Source: Pradoshia sp. D12
GTDB lineage: Bacteria > Bacillota > Bacilli > Bacillales > Pradoshiaceae
Length of the DNA: 64,000 bases
Direction: 5' to 3'
Assembly (NCBI RefSeq): GCF_008935075.1
Contig: NZ_CP044545.1
Coordinates: forward strand, 3,537,587-3,601,586
The notes under the pieces were generated by a model, which worked only from the letters and a program-made list of their open reading frames with translations, had not been told where the DNA came from and ran no database searches. Numbering within the stretch: the stretch's first letter is position 1; every line of letters begins with the position of its first letter. Below, one piece after another: positions 39,276 through 49,758 of this stretch. The position numbers were made by a program, and so were the translations under genes.

Positions 39276-40526
39276 TTACATACCACTTAAATATTTCAAT
39301 GGATCTACAGCATTCTTTTTAGAAGCAGTCCATTCACCTACGTATAATTCAAAATGTAAATGCTGTCCAAATGAGCGACCCGTATTTCCCATGATTCCGA
39401 TTTGTTGGCCCTTACTTACTGTTTGACCCTCAGAAACATTTCTTGATCTCAAATGGGCATAGACTGTTGTATAAACTTGTCCATCTATATAGTGCGACAG
39501 GTAGATAACATTCCCATAGGAACTTGAAAAATTTGACCTTGTTACGACACCGGCTGCCGAAGCTACGACTGGAACTGTACCTGACTTGGCAATATCAATC
39601 CCATTATGGTTTCTTCCCCATCTTCCGCCAAATCCTGAGGATACATATCCTGCTGCAGGGCGCATAAATTTACCGGACGTAATGGCCGGCGCAGATACTG
39701 TATTACCATTTCCCCCGCCTGTGCTTGCAGAAACCTTTTTAGCTTCTTCTGCCTGACGGTCCTTTTCTTGTTGAATGGCTTTTTTCACAGCTTCTGCTTG
39801 ACTCGCCAATAATTGCTTTTCCTCCTCCAGGCTTAGTTTTTCTTCTTCAAGTTCAGCCTGTTCGGATTTTAGAATAGCCATTAATTTATTTTTTTCGACC
39901 TTCTGGCCATCAAGCTTTTCATTTATAGTTACCAGCTCTTGTTTCATTGCATTTAATTTATTGAGCTTATCTTCAACTTCTTCTTTTTTTGCAACCAAGT
40001 CAGCTTTATCATTTTCTTGTTCCGTTAAGATATCCTTATCCGCTTGCATAATAGTGGATACAGCACCTACACGTTCAACAAATTCACCAAAACTGCTGGC
40101 TCCAAAAACAACCTCTAAATAATTCACTCCTCCACCATTTTGCTGGTAGGAGCGAGCCCGTTCTTTTAAAATCTCATTGCGAGTTTCAATTCTGGCCTCA
40201 ATTTCTTTAATGCTCTCTTTTAAACTTGTAACTTTCTCTTGTGTTGAAGTAATTTGGCTATTTTTCTCTTTAATTTTCTCTTGTGTTTCAGTTATTGATT
40301 TTTGTAATTTATTAAGTTCTGCTTTTACTTCAGCTTTTTGAGATTCAATCTGATTGATTTTACCGTTTGCTTCTGAGATATCTGTTTCAACAGCTGATTT
40401 CTTTTCTTGGATGTTATTCTTCTTTTGTTGTAAAGAATCAATGGATGCTGCTTGAACACTGCCTCCAAAGAGGCCAGCAAAACCCAGCACTAGCGCTGTG
40501 TTTAATGCAACAATGGTCTTCTTCAC
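39276..40526 (-). CDS. Murein hydrolase activator / M23 endopeptidase with coiled coil (EnvC/PcsB-like architecture)
   Basis: About 416 aa. Signal peptide (start GTG at 40526 behind AAAGGGGAAA; cleavage after VQA). A long coiled coil covers about 25-255, then an M23 domain with HNGIDIAKSG and GQHLHFELYVG, so the zinc ligands are present. It is followed by no gene on its transcript. Its neighbour upstream is ftsX. In other Firmicutes and in E. coli, FtsEX controls exactly such coiled-coil hydrolases (CwlO, PcsB, EnvC), so this is a likely FtsX client. Confidence 0.9.
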   Translation of the reverse strand: MKKTIVALNTALVLGFAGLFGGSVQAASIDSLQQKKNNIQEKKSAVETDISEANGKINQIESQKAEVKAELNKLQKSITETQEKIKEKNSQITSTQEKVTSLKESIKEIEARIETRNEILKERARSYQQNGGGVNYLEVVFGASSFGEFVERVGAVSTIMQADKDILTEQENDKADLVAKKEEVEDKLNKLNAMKQELVTINEKLDGQKVEKNKLMAILKSEQAELEEEKLSLEEEKQLLASQAEAVKKAIQQEKDRQAEEAKKVSASTGGGNGNTVSAPAITSGKFMRPAAGYVSSGFGGRWGRNHNGIDIAKSGTVPVVASAAGVVTRSNFSSSYGNVIYLSHYIDGQVYTTVYAHLRSRNVSEGQTVSKGQQIGIMGNTGRSFGQHLHFELYVGEWTASKKNAVDPLKYLSGM

Positions 40527-40625
40527 GTGACTTTCCCCTTTCATACTAGGTAACACAATCTGTCTATTCTATGTAGGCCCCTTTGTTACAAGGGGCACAA
40601 TTGATAATGTTTGAAATTTAGATGG

Positions 40626-41519
40626 TTATATTTTCAAAAACTTACGAACCGACATTAAACTTCCCCAAATACCAATCAAAGCTCCAAACAGGACAATCAA
40701 TAGGGAGACCTGAATGATAAATGGATTGTATGGAAGTAGGCTCATGTAATCAATGGTTAAACCTAATGCAAAATTATCGTAAAGGAACTTATACCCTACA
40801 GCAATAATCGCTATTGGAATAATAGATCCCATGATGCCGAGCCATAATCCTTCAAGGAAAAACGGCCAACGGATAAATCCATTTGTGGCACCTACTAATC
40901 TCATAATTTCAATTTCACGTCTTCTTGCGAAGATGGTAATTTTAATCGTATTGGATATCAAGAACATCGCCGTAAATAACAAGGCTGCGATTAAAACAAT
41001 CCCTACATTCCGTGATGTATCGACTATTTTAAACATTTTTTCAACGAATCCTTGTCCGTATTTGACAGTTTCAACATAATCCATTTTTCCTGCTTCTTCC
41101 GCAACCTTTGCGACATCGTCAGGGCGATATGTTTTGATGATATATACATCGTTCAGAGGATTGTCCTGCTCAAAGAGTTCAAAGGCACTTCCCTGATCAC
41201 CCATATTTTCAATCAGGTTGTTTAATTCATCTTCTTTCGGGGAAAAAGTAATAGAATCTACTTCCCCTAATTTTTCTAGATTACTCTCAAGTTGAATCCT
41301 TTGTTCTTCAGTAGCAGTGCGATCCACATGGACACGTACTTCAACATCACTCTCAATGCTGCTGGCAAAGTTATTTAAGTTCATCATAATAACAACAAAT
41401 ACACCAACTAAAGATAGTGTAACTGTTACGGCGCTGACAGAAGCAAATGTCATCCAGCCGTTTCTGCCAATATTTTTGAAGCTTTCTTTTATATGTCGGA
41501 GGAAGGTTCTAAAGTTCAT
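40626..41519 (-). CDS. ftsX: Cell-division ABC transporter permease FtsX
   Basis: About 297 aa, four membrane helices with a large extracytoplasmic loop between the first two. Signatures are NGWMTFASVSAVTVTLSLVG and ISNTIKITIFARRREIEIM. I chose the ATG at 41519 (MNFRTFLRH), which fits the B. subtilis N-terminus, with AAGGGGG at good distance; the frame is open further upstream. It overlaps ftsE by 11 bases. Confidence 0.96.
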   Translation of the reverse strand: MNFRTFLRHIKESFKNIGRNGWMTFASVSAVTVTLSLVGVFVVIMMNLNNFASSIESDVEVRVHVDRTATEEQRIQLESNLEKLGEVDSITFSPKEDELNNLIENMGDQGSAFELFEQDNPLNDVYIIKTYRPDDVAKVAEEAGKMDYVETVKYGQGFVEKMFKIVDTSRNVGIVLIAALLFTAMFLISNTIKITIFARRREIEIMRLVGATNGFIRWPFFLEGLWLGIMGSIIPIAIIAVGYKFLYDNFALGLTIDYMSLLPYNPFIIQVSLLIVLFGALIGIWGSLMSVRKFLKI

Positions 41520-42195
41520 AGCCATATTCCCCCTTCTGTTCATCACGCACGATGTATCCATTCTCTATCGCAATAACTCTATGTTGTAGTGTATTAACAA
41601 TCTCTTTATTATGCGTTGCCATCACAACTGTTGTACCGAGACTATTGATTTCTTCGAAAATCTTCATGATTTCCCATGATGTTTCTGGATCCAGGTTACC
41701 AGTCGGCTCATCTGCAATTACCAGCTTAGGCGAGCGAACGATGGATCGGGCAATCGCTACCCTTTGTTGTTCTCCACCGGACAATTCAGTTGGAATCATA
41801 CGAACCTTATGCTTTAAACCAACTAAATCAAGCACGTCCATAACCTTTTGCTTAATGACCTGTGGTCTTTCCTCTGTTACTTCCAGAGCAAAGGCTACAT
41901 TTTCATAGACTGTAAGATTATTCAACAGTTTATAATCCTGGAAAATTACCCCGATATCTCTTCTTAAAAGAGGCACCTTCGAGTTTTTGATATTGGCAAT
42001 ATTCCTGCCATTGATCATGATCGTACCACTTGTCGGTTTTTCTTCGCGGTACATCATCTTAATAAATGTAGACTTCCCTGCGCCACTTGGCCCAACAACG
42101 TAAACAAATTCTCCTGATTTGATTTTTACATTTAGGCCCTTGACTGCTGAAACGCCATTAGGATATGTCTTTTGAACATTAATCATTTCTATCAT
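41509..42195 (-). CDS. ftsE: Cell-division ABC transporter ATPase FtsE
   Basis: 228 aa ABC ATPase: Walker A VVGPSGAGKSTFIKMMYREE, signature LSGGEQQRVAIARS, Walker B LVIADEPTGNLDPETSW, and the switch His in MATHNKE. MYREEKPTSG after Walker A is typical of FtsE. ATG at 42195 behind AAAAGGTGA. Together with FtsX it governs cell-wall hydrolase activity rather than transport. Confidence 0.97.
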   Translation of the reverse strand: MIEMINVQKTYPNGVSAVKGLNVKIKSGEFVYVVGPSGAGKSTFIKMMYREEKPTSGTIMINGRNIANIKNSKVPLLRRDIGVIFQDYKLLNNLTVYENVAFALEVTEERPQVIKQKVMDVLDLVGLKHKVRMIPTELSGGEQQRVAIARSIVRSPKLVIADEPTGNLDPETSWEIMKIFEEINSLGTTVVMATHNKEIVNTLQHRVIAIENGYIVRDEQKGEYGYEL

Positions 42196-42538
42196 GTCGT
42201 TTTCACCTTTTTCTACCTTCATGTTGTGTATAGTACCTCTATGCTTTATCGACAGGTGTCGTTATTTCTTGTTTTATGATGGAAAAATCCATCTTTTGTC
42301 ACGATTTTATTATAACATCATAAAATGTCAGAAAAACCACGTTTATATTACATTTATATTTCAACTCTATTACCTTTTTTGTCAGATACCGTAAATATAG
42401 TATTAACTATGCCTGTGGTTCATTGTACTCAAGTTGCAATCTTAAAGAAGAGGTCATTTAACCTATTCAATTAATTAAAGGACAAACAGAAACCGGTAAG
42501 ATAATCTCCTCCGGTTTGGTAAATTCTATTAAAATACT
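42196..42538. other. Intergenic region ahead of ftsEX
   Basis: 343 bases without a gene. On the minus strand TATAAT occurs at about 42310, a possible -10 for ftsEX, with no good -35. A small hairpin GATGGA/TCCATC (42278-42293) lies in the presumed ftsE leader. AAACCGG/CCGGTTT (42490-42496 and 42511-42517) could be a weak terminator for cccB but lacks a T run. Confidence 0.4.
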
Positions 42539-42880
42539 TCACTGCTTATTGCTAAGCCATTCAGCCACTTTTTTAGCATCATCCTCTGCAATCAAATCGC
42601 CTGGCATGGCAGGTGCCCCATCATTAATGATTGCTTCAATTTCTTGCACGGATAATTTTTCACCTACAGAAACCAACCCAGGACCAATTCGGCCTTCAAG
42701 TGTGTCTCCATGGCAATTTGAACATTTTTGTTCATAAATCTTTGCCGCTTCACTTCCATCATTAGCAATCGAAATCGGAGTGGATGAGGCTGTTTCATTT
42801 TTCTCAGTACCCGAATGAGTTGCACAACCAACAAGGGCAATGATAACAACTGCTATGCCAAAATGCAAATAGTTCTTCAA
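42539..42880 (-). CDS. cccB: Cytochrome c551 lipoprotein
   Basis: 113 aa. Lipoprotein signal peptide with ALVGC (Cys19), then a class I c-type cytochrome domain with haem site CSNCH (about 53-57) and the axial Met in APAMPGDL. Membrane-anchored electron carrier at the outer face. The start is a TTG with GGGAGGGG upstream. In B. subtilis cccB is likewise next to ftsEX and yvjA. Confidence 0.93.
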   Translation of the reverse strand: MKNYLHFGIAVVIIALVGCATHSGTEKNETASSTPISIANDGSEAAKIYEQKCSNCHGDTLEGRIGPGLVSVGEKLSVQEIEAIINDGAPAMPGDLIAEDDAKKVAEWLSNKQ

Positions 42881-42935
42881 GGAAGTCCCCTCCCAATATT
42901 AGGAAAACATTTGTATGCCCTTATTTTAGCTGTAT

Positions 42936-43805
42936 CTAGGCTTTTTTAAAACCCTCTCCAAGTACCTCGGCAGCATCCATCACGACGACAAATGCCTGGT
43001 CATCAATACGTTGAACCACTTGTTTAAGTTTTGTGAAATCAGTTTGATCGATTACACACATTAATACCGGACGTTCACTCTCTGTATATCCGCCATGGGC
43101 AGATATTCTTGTAACCCCGCGATCCACTTCTTCCAAAATAGCTCGTCTTACTTCTGTTTCATGATTGGTAATGATCATAACCGTTTTAGAGCGATTAATG
43201 CCGACTTGGACTAAATCAATAGTTTTGCTCGTTACATATAGCCCAATCAATGCATATAGACCTTGCTCAATATCAAATACGAGACAAGCAGCCAGTACGA
43301 TTAAACCATCAATGGCGGCAACACAGGTTCCTAAAGAAAGCCCGGTGTATTTATTAACAATTTGCGCTGCTAAATCGGTACCGCCAGTTGAAGCTTTTCC
43401 AAGGAATACTATCCCAAGTCCCAATCCAACACCAATCCCACCAAATAAAGCTCCCAATAAGGGATCCTGAGTCCATGGAGACCAGTTACTCGTCAGGAAA
43501 ACAACGAATGGGAAAAAGATCGTTCCTACAGCTGTTTTAATTCCAAAATGCGTACCAAGCAGAATAACCCCAGCTATAAATAGCGGAATATTAAAGGCCC
43601 ATTGTACAAAGGCCGGCTCCCATCCGAATACATTATACGTAATCGTACTGATTCCGCTGACCCCACCGGATGCAACTTTTGTCGGTAATAAAAACATATT
43701 AAAGGAGATGGCCACAATGGCAGAGCCGATCAGAACATATAAATAATCCTTAATTAGATTGAAGTAAGGATGCGATTCCTTCTGTGCGTTTCTTTTTTTC
43801 CTCAC
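42936..43805 (-). CDS. yvjA: YitT-family membrane protein with DUF2179 domain (YvjA)
   Basis: 289 aa: about five membrane helices (ASGGVSGISTITYNVFG, GKASTGGTDLAAQIVNKYTG) followed by the cytoplasmic DUF2179 domain (VRRAILEEVDRGVTRISAHGGYT). Starts at GTG (43805) after GGAGG with rather long spacing. Same position as YvjA in B. subtilis. Function unknown; possibly a transporter. Confidence 0.9.
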   Translation of the reverse strand: MRKKRNAQKESHPYFNLIKDYLYVLIGSAIVAISFNMFLLPTKVASGGVSGISTITYNVFGWEPAFVQWAFNIPLFIAGVILLGTHFGIKTAVGTIFFPFVVFLTSNWSPWTQDPLLGALFGGIGVGLGLGIVFLGKASTGGTDLAAQIVNKYTGLSLGTCVAAIDGLIVLAACLVFDIEQGLYALIGLYVTSKTIDLVQVGINRSKTVMIITNHETEVRRAILEEVDRGVTRISAHGGYTESERPVLMCVIDQTDFTKLKQVVQRIDDQAFVVVMDAAEVLGEGFKKA

Positions 43806-43929
43806 AATTGCAAAAGCCTCCGTCTAAACATTTAATAAAGTATATTCATTCTATACGAAATTCCGACATGAAACAATGAAAGGCAATAAAAGATGAAAAA
43901 GTCAGACAATAACCGCGCCAAATGGCAAA

Positions 43930-43956
43930 GAAAAAGGCACCCTATAAAGGGCACCT
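43930..43956 (-). terminator. Terminator of the ABC exporter operon
   Basis: AGG..CCC facing GGG..CCT with a 2x2 internal loop (43935-43942 and 43949-43956), followed by TTTTTC on the minus strand. Imperfect but well placed, nine bases past the permease stop. Confidence 0.6.
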
Positions 43957-43964
43957 ATTGTAGA

Positions 43965-44915
43965 TTAAATCGAAATATCTTTCTTATTGAAAACAATAAA
44001 GGTTATCGCGATAAACAGTACATAGTAAGCAGCCAACACACCGAGTGAGAGACCTACCGTCGCTCCCTCAAACATAGGCGCACTTTCCATAATATATCTT
44101 CTCAAATCTATGTGAGGGAACAAAACAAATTTTAACCATTCATATCGTTCAACAAGGGAGGTGATTAACATATTTAAGGTTGAAGAAGCAAACAAGATGA
44201 AAACAGAAATACCGACTGCGATTGCCTGGCTTTTAAACAAAGTGCTCAACATAAAAGCCATCGTAATAATGATGAGGAAGCCTGGAACCCAATATAGCAT
44301 AAGCTCAAAAAAGTATGGGCCTGCTTCTAATGTTATCACTTCGTCAAAACTTGTAGGGTCGATCATCTTATCTGTGAATGATGCTGAACCAAAGAAAATT
44401 AACCCGACAAGGTATCCTGCAACACTTAATACAACCACCATTGTAGCTGCATATAATAAAGTTGTTATATATTTCGAGAGAAGAACTTTCCAGCGCCGAT
44501 GCGGACGAATTAATAATTGCTTAATTGTTCCATCAGAGAACTCCGCGGACACTGAGGCGCTGCAGATAATAACAGCAAATAAGGTCACAAAAGATGCGAT
44601 TGACGTAACCCAATTGACCATAAAGGTCCAACTTGTTTCTTGGTTAGGATTGATACCAGTATCCAATAATTTCTGACTTCGGGCAATATCTTCTTGAATC
44701 CACTCTTTTTCTTCCTCAGACGTCTTCGGATCATCCAAAACAGCTTGCTGGGACTGTATGTTATTCTCTTCCTTCACTTTCCAATCATCTGCATTATTCA
44801 TGGTCTTTACTAGAATAGCACTCCCTACTAGAGCAACTAGCAAAAAGCCGATAAATATATACGAAGACATTTTAGAGAAAATTTTCATCCATTCATTTTT
44901 AATCAATGAAATCAT
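43965..44915 (-). CDS. ABC-2 type transporter permease
   Basis: 316 aa with six hydrophobic segments. After the first helix there is an outside loop of about 70 residues, then the ABC-2 pattern FSDGTIKQLLIRPHRRWKVLLSKYI. Coupled by ATGA to the ATPase gene. Probably an exporter of a drug, peptide or lipid; substrate unknown. Related B. subtilis pairs include the bacitracin and YdbJ-type systems. Confidence 0.9.
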   Translation of the reverse strand: MISLIKNEWMKIFSKMSSYIFIGFLLVALVGSAILVKTMNNADDWKVKEENNIQSQQAVLDDPKTSEEEKEWIQEDIARSQKLLDTGINPNQETSWTFMVNWVTSIASFVTLFAVIICSASVSAEFSDGTIKQLLIRPHRRWKVLLSKYITTLLYAATMVVVLSVAGYLVGLIFFGSASFTDKMIDPTSFDEVITLEAGPYFFELMLYWVPGFLIIITMAFMLSTLFKSQAIAVGISVFILFASSTLNMLITSLVERYEWLKFVLFPHIDLRRYIMESAPMFEGATVGLSLGVLAAYYVLFIAITFIVFNKKDISI

Positions 44916-45841
44916 ACTCGCACCTCCTCTTGCTCTGTAATCTCGAAGAATCGATCTTCAAGCGTTTTCTTCACAACATTAATTTCATAAACATCTACTT
45001 CTGCTTCATTTAACTGTCGATTTACTTTGGCAATATCTTCGCGTGTTGCCTGGAGGGTAATCATCTTTTTATCCTGCTTTACAATATTCAGACTTGAAAA
45101 TTGCTCTTTAATTACATTGACTGCTGCCAATACATTATTGATGGAGAAAACCACTTCTCTTAAATCTTCCTCTTTTTCCTCTATAATATTGTTTTCTATA
45201 TGTATGAGCTTTCCTTTCTCAATAACGGCAAAACGATCACACATTAATTGCATCTCGGATAATAAATGAGAGGAAATTAGCACACCTATTCCTTCATTGG
45301 CTAATTGATGTAAATAATCACGGAATTCTCGTATTCCTTGTGGGTCCAATCCGTTTGTTGGTTCATCGAGGATTAATAACTGAGGACGATGCAGCACAGC
45401 CTGCGCAACCCCAAGACGCTGTCTCATTCCCAACGAATAGGTCTTTACCTTCTTGTCCATCGCATGGTCAAGCTTTACCAAGCGAGCAACTTCATCAATC
45501 CGCTCTTTTTTAATCTTTTCTTTGGCCATTCGGGCATAATGGATCATATTCTTTCGGCCGGTCATATATTTGTAAAACTCCGGATTCTCTACAATTGCCC
45601 CTAAATCATGCATTGCCCCTTCAAAATCCCTATCCAGATCATGCCCATTAATAAGAACCTGGCCGTTCGTACGATTAATTAGACTGGCAATCATTCTGAT
45701 AATCGTTGTCTTACCAGCACCATTCGGACCAAGCAGTCCAAAAATTTCACCCTTTTTAACGCTGAAACTAACATCATTGACAATAACAGTGCTGCCAATC
45801 TTTTTCGTTAATGACTTCACTTCAAGAGCCGTTTCATTCAT
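44912..45841 (-). CDS. ABC transporter ATPase (BcrA/YdbJ-type)
   Basis: 309 aa. Walker A LLGPNGAGKTTIIRM, signature YSLGMRQRLGVAQ, Walker B LLILDEPTNGLDPQGIREF, then a C-terminal domain of about 90 residues common in this subfamily. Start ATG at 45841 with AAAGGACGGG upstream. Partner of the ABC-2 permease. Confidence 0.92.
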   Translation of the reverse strand: MNETALEVKSLTKKIGSTVIVNDVSFSVKKGEIFGLLGPNGAGKTTIIRMIASLINRTNGQVLINGHDLDRDFEGAMHDLGAIVENPEFYKYMTGRKNMIHYARMAKEKIKKERIDEVARLVKLDHAMDKKVKTYSLGMRQRLGVAQAVLHRPQLLILDEPTNGLDPQGIREFRDYLHQLANEGIGVLISSHLLSEMQLMCDRFAVIEKGKLIHIENNIIEEKEEDLREVVFSINNVLAAVNVIKEQFSSLNIVKQDKKMITLQATREDIAKVNRQLNEAEVDVYEINVVKKTLEDRFFEITEQEEVRV

Positions 45842-45933
45842 ACCATCCCGTCCTTTCAAAAATTACACCTATTAATAATACCGTATAAAACGGATAAAAG
45901 TTACAGAAATTACAAAATAATTAAAAATTAACC

Positions 45934-45974
45934 AAAAAAAAAAAAAAAAAAGACCAGCTATATCTTAGCTGATC
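45934..45974 (-). terminator. Terminator of prfB with an 18-T tract
   Basis: On the minus strand GATCAGCTA pairs with TAGCTGGTC (one G-T; 45966-45974 and 45952-45960) and is followed by 18 consecutive T (45934-45951). Confidence 0.92.
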
Positions 45975-45994
45975 CTTTAAAAGTTCTATATGAA

Positions 45995-47096
45995 TTAGGA
46001 TAATTTTGAACGTAAATAAGCATCGATGAACATATCTAAATCTCCATCCATGACAGCCTGAATATTCCCGGTTTCTGCATTTGTACGGTGGTCCTTAACC
46101 ATGGAATATGGATGGAATACATAGGAACGGATTTGACTTCCCCAGCCAATTTCCTTTTGTTCTCCACGAATTTCTGCCAATTCAGCTTCTTGTTGCTCGA
46201 TTTCCAGTTGATAAAGCTTGGATTTCAGCATTTTCATAGCTGTTTCACGGTTCTTGATTTGGGAGCGCTCAGTTTGGCAGCTGACCACTGTATTCGTTGG
46301 TAAATGAGTGATCCGAACGGCAGAATCTGTTGTATTGATATGCTGACCACCGGCACCGCTCGCACGATACGTATCAATTTTCAAATCCTCTGTACGAATT
46401 TCGATATTAATCTCATCATTGAATTCAGGCATTACCTCACAGGAAACGAAAGAGGTATGACGACGTCCTGAGGAGTCAAACGGCGAGATACGTACTAGGC
46501 GGTGTACGCCTTTTTCTGCCTTCAAATAGCCATACGCATTGTGGCCTCGAATGCCTAGCGTTACGCTTTTAACTCCAGCTTCATCACCAGGAAGATAATC
46601 AAGTGTTTCTACCTTGAAGCCTTTCTTTTCAGCCCATCTTGTATACATACGCAGCAGTAAGGATGCCCAATCCTGAGATTCCGTTCCGCCTGCACCTGGA
46701 TGAAGCTCTAAAATGGCATTATTCTTGTCATATTCTTCACTCAATAACAGCTGAAGCTCAAACGCATTCAATCTCTCGGATAGTTCCATAAGCTCGCTCT
46801 CCAGTTCTTCCTGGAGATCTACATCTGGCTCTTCCTTAATTAATTCAAAGGTCAAATCCAAATTCTCGTATGACTCATTTAATGCATTAAATTCGCCCAC
46901 TTGATCCTTCAAGCCATTTGCCTCGTTAATAATTCCCTGCGCTTTCGCTTGGTCATTCCAAAATGATGGTTCGGACATGATCTCGTCCAATTCCATAATA
47001 CGGGCTTCTTTTTCTTCTAAGTCAAAGAGACCCCCTAAAGTCCGCCAAACGTGTGGCTGTTTTTTCTAACTCGTTACGAATTTCTGCTATTTCCAT
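45995..47096 (-). CDS. prfB: Peptide chain release factor 2, programmed +1 frameshift
   Basis: Recognises UAA/UGA stop codons. The gene begins at ATG 47096 ([20 protein letters not shown]), reaches an in-frame TGA at 47022-47024, and continues in the +1 frame from 47023 to 45995. The join reads [12 protein letters not shown]. Total about 366 aa. The GGQ motif is in [13 protein letters not shown] and the codon-reading SPF motif in [14 protein letters not shown]. This is the normal autoregulated arrangement, so the gene is not broken. Confidence 0.97.
47021..47036 (-). promoter_or_regulatory. prfB: RF2 recoding site
   Basis: On the minus strand: AGGGGG (47031-47036, internal Shine-Dalgarno-like), then TCT CTT TGA C. 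The slippery CTT followed by TGA and C is the canonical +1 frameshift signal, at its usual spacing. Confidence 0.96.
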
Positions 47097-47158
47097 TTAC
47101 GTTCACCTCATCTATTTTTACAAAGCTTGTTACTCACAATTTAAATCTCCTTTTCAGG

Positions 47159-47196
47159 AAAAAGAGAGCCGGCCTATCCTTTAGCCGTCCCTCTTT
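47159..47196 (-). terminator. Terminator of secA
   Basis: 13-bp imperfect stem (AAAGAGGGACGGC against GCCGGCTCTCTTT; 47184-47196 and 47161-47173, two mismatches) ending in TTTTT on the minus strand. It lies between secA and prfB, suggesting prfB also has its own promoter. Confidence 0.65.
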
Positions 47197-47253
47197 ATTT
47201 AACATATCTTATTATACGCGTCAACGTCATCTAAAGATACTGACATGTCTTAT

Positions 47254-49758
47254 TTATCTTCCATGGCAATTCTTATATTTCTTACCGCTACCGCATGGAC
47301 ATGGAGCATTTCGTCCAACGGATTCTTCATTACGTTTCGGTTTCTTCTTGACTGTCTCTCCTTCATCACTCTTCGGATTAACAGCCTGTCCTTTCACAAC
47401 CTCTTCACGCTCTAGATTATTGCGGATCTCAGCTTTCATGATGTATTTAGCCACATCATCCTCAATCGCAGAAACCATGGCCTCGAACATCGCAAAGCCT
47501 TCTTGCTGATATTCATTGAGCGGATTGATTTGAGCATAGGCACGTAAATGAATACCTTGTCTCAATTGTTCCATTGTATCAATGTGATCCATCCACTTGC
47601 TATCAACCGCACGCAATACAATTACCTTTTCAAACTCACGCATTTGCTCAGAAGAAAGCTCTTCTTCCTTCTCATTGTATTTTTCAATGATTTTGCCATA
47701 AATTAATTCAATTAATTCTTCCCCATCAAGCTCTTTTAATTCCTCAGCATTAAAAGTACCTTCAGGCAGAAGGTTGGCATAGACATAATCAAGCAATCCT
47801 TCAATATTCCACTCTTCGCTTTCCACATCAGGCGCAAAGGCATAGACATTGCGCTGCAGAGAGGAACGAATCATAGTCTCTACGATTTCACGCAGATTCT
47901 CACTTGATAGTACATCAAAACGCTGCTTATAAATAATCTCACGTTGTTGACGAAGTACATCATCATATTCAAGCAATTGTTTACGGGCATCATAGTTATT
48001 ACCTTCAACTCGTTTTTGCGCAGATTCAACGGCTTTAGATACCATTTTACTTTGAATCGGTTGGTCATCCTCCATACCGAGACGGGACATCATGCTCTTA
48101 ATATTGTCAGATCCAAAACGGCGCATCAATTCATCCTCTAATGAAAGATAGAATTGTGTAACCCCAGGGTCTCCCTGACGACCGGAACGTCCACGCAGCT
48201 GATTATCAATACGGCGGCTTTCATGGCGCTCCGTACCAATAACGGCAAGACCGCCGACTTCCTTCACACCTTCACCAAGCTTGATATCTGTACCACGGCC
48301 CGCCATATTCGTAGCAATTGTTACGGCACCTGGCTGACCGGCATCAAGGATGATATTTCCTTCGCGTTCATGCTGCTTCGCATTCAGGACACTATGCGGA
48401 ATTCCTTTTTTCTTCAATAATTCAGATACATATTCACTCGTTTCAATCGCTACTGTACCAACCAATACTGGCTGACCCTTCGCATGGCGTTCAGCGATAT
48501 CCTCAACGACCGCTTTGAATTTCCCTTCCATAGAGGAAAAAATCAAATCTGCACGGTCATCACGCACGATGTCGCGGTTCGTTGGAATCGCAATAACATT
48601 CATATTATAAATATTACGGAATTCCTCTTCCTCTGTTTTCGCTGTACCAGTCATACCGGCAAGCTTTTCATACATACGGAAGTAGTTTTGGAACGTAATC
48701 GTCGCAAGCGTCATGCTTTCATTCTGGATATCGAGGTTTTCTTTCGCTTCGATCGCCTGATGCAAGCCATCACTATAACGGCGTCCTTTCATTAGACGGC
48801 CGGTAAATTGGTCAACGATGACAATCTCGCCATCCTGAACCACATAATCCACATCCAAATGCATGGAAACATGCGCTTTTAACGCCTGGTTAATATGATG
48901 GTTCAAGGCAACATGGCTAATATCGAATAAATTATCAATGCCAAATGCTTTTTCAGCACGGCTCATTCCTTCTTCAGTTAGCTGAACACCTTTTGTCTTT
49001 TCGTCGTATGTGTAATCTCTTTCTTTTGATAAAGTACGGACAAAAGCATTTGCCTGTATATAAAGCTGAGTTGATTTTTGAGCGGAACCAGAGATAATCA
49101 ATGGCGTACGTGCTTCATCAATCAGGATGGAGTCAACCTCATCTATTACAGCATAATGAAGCGGACGCTGTACCATCTGTTCCTTATACAGCACCATATT
49201 GTCACGTAAATAATCAAACCCAAACTCGTTATTTGTACCATAGGTAATATCGGCATTATACGCTTCCTGTTTCTCTTCACGGCTCATTCCAGTAAGATTC
49301 AAGCCGACTGAAAGCCCAAGGAAGTTAAATAATTGCCCCATTTCAGTGGCGTCACGGCTTGCTAAGTATTCATTGACTGTAATGACATGAACACCTTTAC
49401 CAGTAATCGCATTTAAGTAAACAGGCATAGTGGAGGTCAATGTTTTACCTTCCCCTGTTTTCATCTCAGAAATATTACCTTCATGAAGGGCGATACCCCC
49501 CATTAATTGAACCTGGAAAGGATACATGCCAAGGACACGGCGTGATGCTTCTCTGACTACTGCAAATGCCTCAGGCAGTATATCATCGAGTTTCTCTCCA
49601 CCCGCGTAACGTTCTTGAAATTCTGTTGTTTTAGCAGACAGTTCTTCATCAGACAAAGCTTCCATGGCAGATGCCAAAGCTTCTATTTTATTTGCAGCCT
49701 TATTCAGGCGTTTAAGCTCAGATTTATTAGGGTCAAACAATTTATTCAAAATCCCCAT
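47254..49758 (-). CDS. secA: Preprotein translocase ATPase SecA
   Basis: Motor of Sec protein export. 834 aa. Walker [19 protein letters not shown]-type [19 protein letters not shown], helicase motif [13 protein letters not shown] and [10 protein letters not shown]. The C-terminal zinc site [14 protein letters not shown] is intact. Neighbours hpf upstream and prfB downstream are as in B. subtilis. Confidence 0.98.
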   Translation of the reverse strand: MGILNKLFDPNKSELKRLNKAANKIEALASAMEALSDEELSAKTTEFQERYAGGEKLDDILPEAFAVVREASRRVLGMYPFQVQLMGGIALHEGNISEMKTGEGKTLTSTMPVYLNAITGKGVHVITVNEYLASRDATEMGQLFNFLGLSVGLNLTGMSREEKQEAYNADITYGTNNEFGFDYLRDNMVLYKEQMVQRPLHYAVIDEVDSILIDEARTPLIISGSAQKSTQLYIQANAFVRTLSKERDYTYDEKTKGVQLTEEGMSRAEKAFGIDNLFDISHVALNHHINQALKAHVSMHLDVDYVVQDGEIVIVDQFTGRLMKGRRYSDGLHQAIEAKENLDIQNESMTLATITFQNYFRMYEKLAGMTGTAKTEEEEFRNIYNMNVIAIPTNRDIVRDDRADLIFSSMEGKFKAVVEDIAERHAKGQPVLVGTVAIETSEYVSELLKKKGIPHSVLNAKQHEREGNIILDAGQPGAVTIATNMAGRGTDIKLGEGVKEVGGLAVIGTERHESRRIDNQLRGRSGRQGDPGVTQFYLSLEDELMRRFGSDNIKSMMSRLGMEDDQPIQSKMVSKAVESAQKRVEGNNYDARKQLLEYDDVLRQQREIIYKQRFDVLSSENLREIVETMIRSSLQRNVYAFAPDVESEEWNIEGLLDYVYANLLPEGTFNAEELKELDGEELIELIYGKIIEKYNEKEEELSSEQMREFEKVIVLRAVDSKWMDHIDTMEQLRQGIHLRAYAQINPLNEYQQEGFAMFEAMVSAIEDDVAKYIMKAEIRNNLEREEVVKGQAVNPKSDEGETVKKKPKRNEESVGRNAPCPCGSGKKYKNCHGR

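Noticed and set aside
46997-47096. prfB as a broken or 5'-truncated gene
   Set aside because: The internal TGA sits in the canonical RF2 frameshift site and the upstream frame encodes the normal N-terminus.
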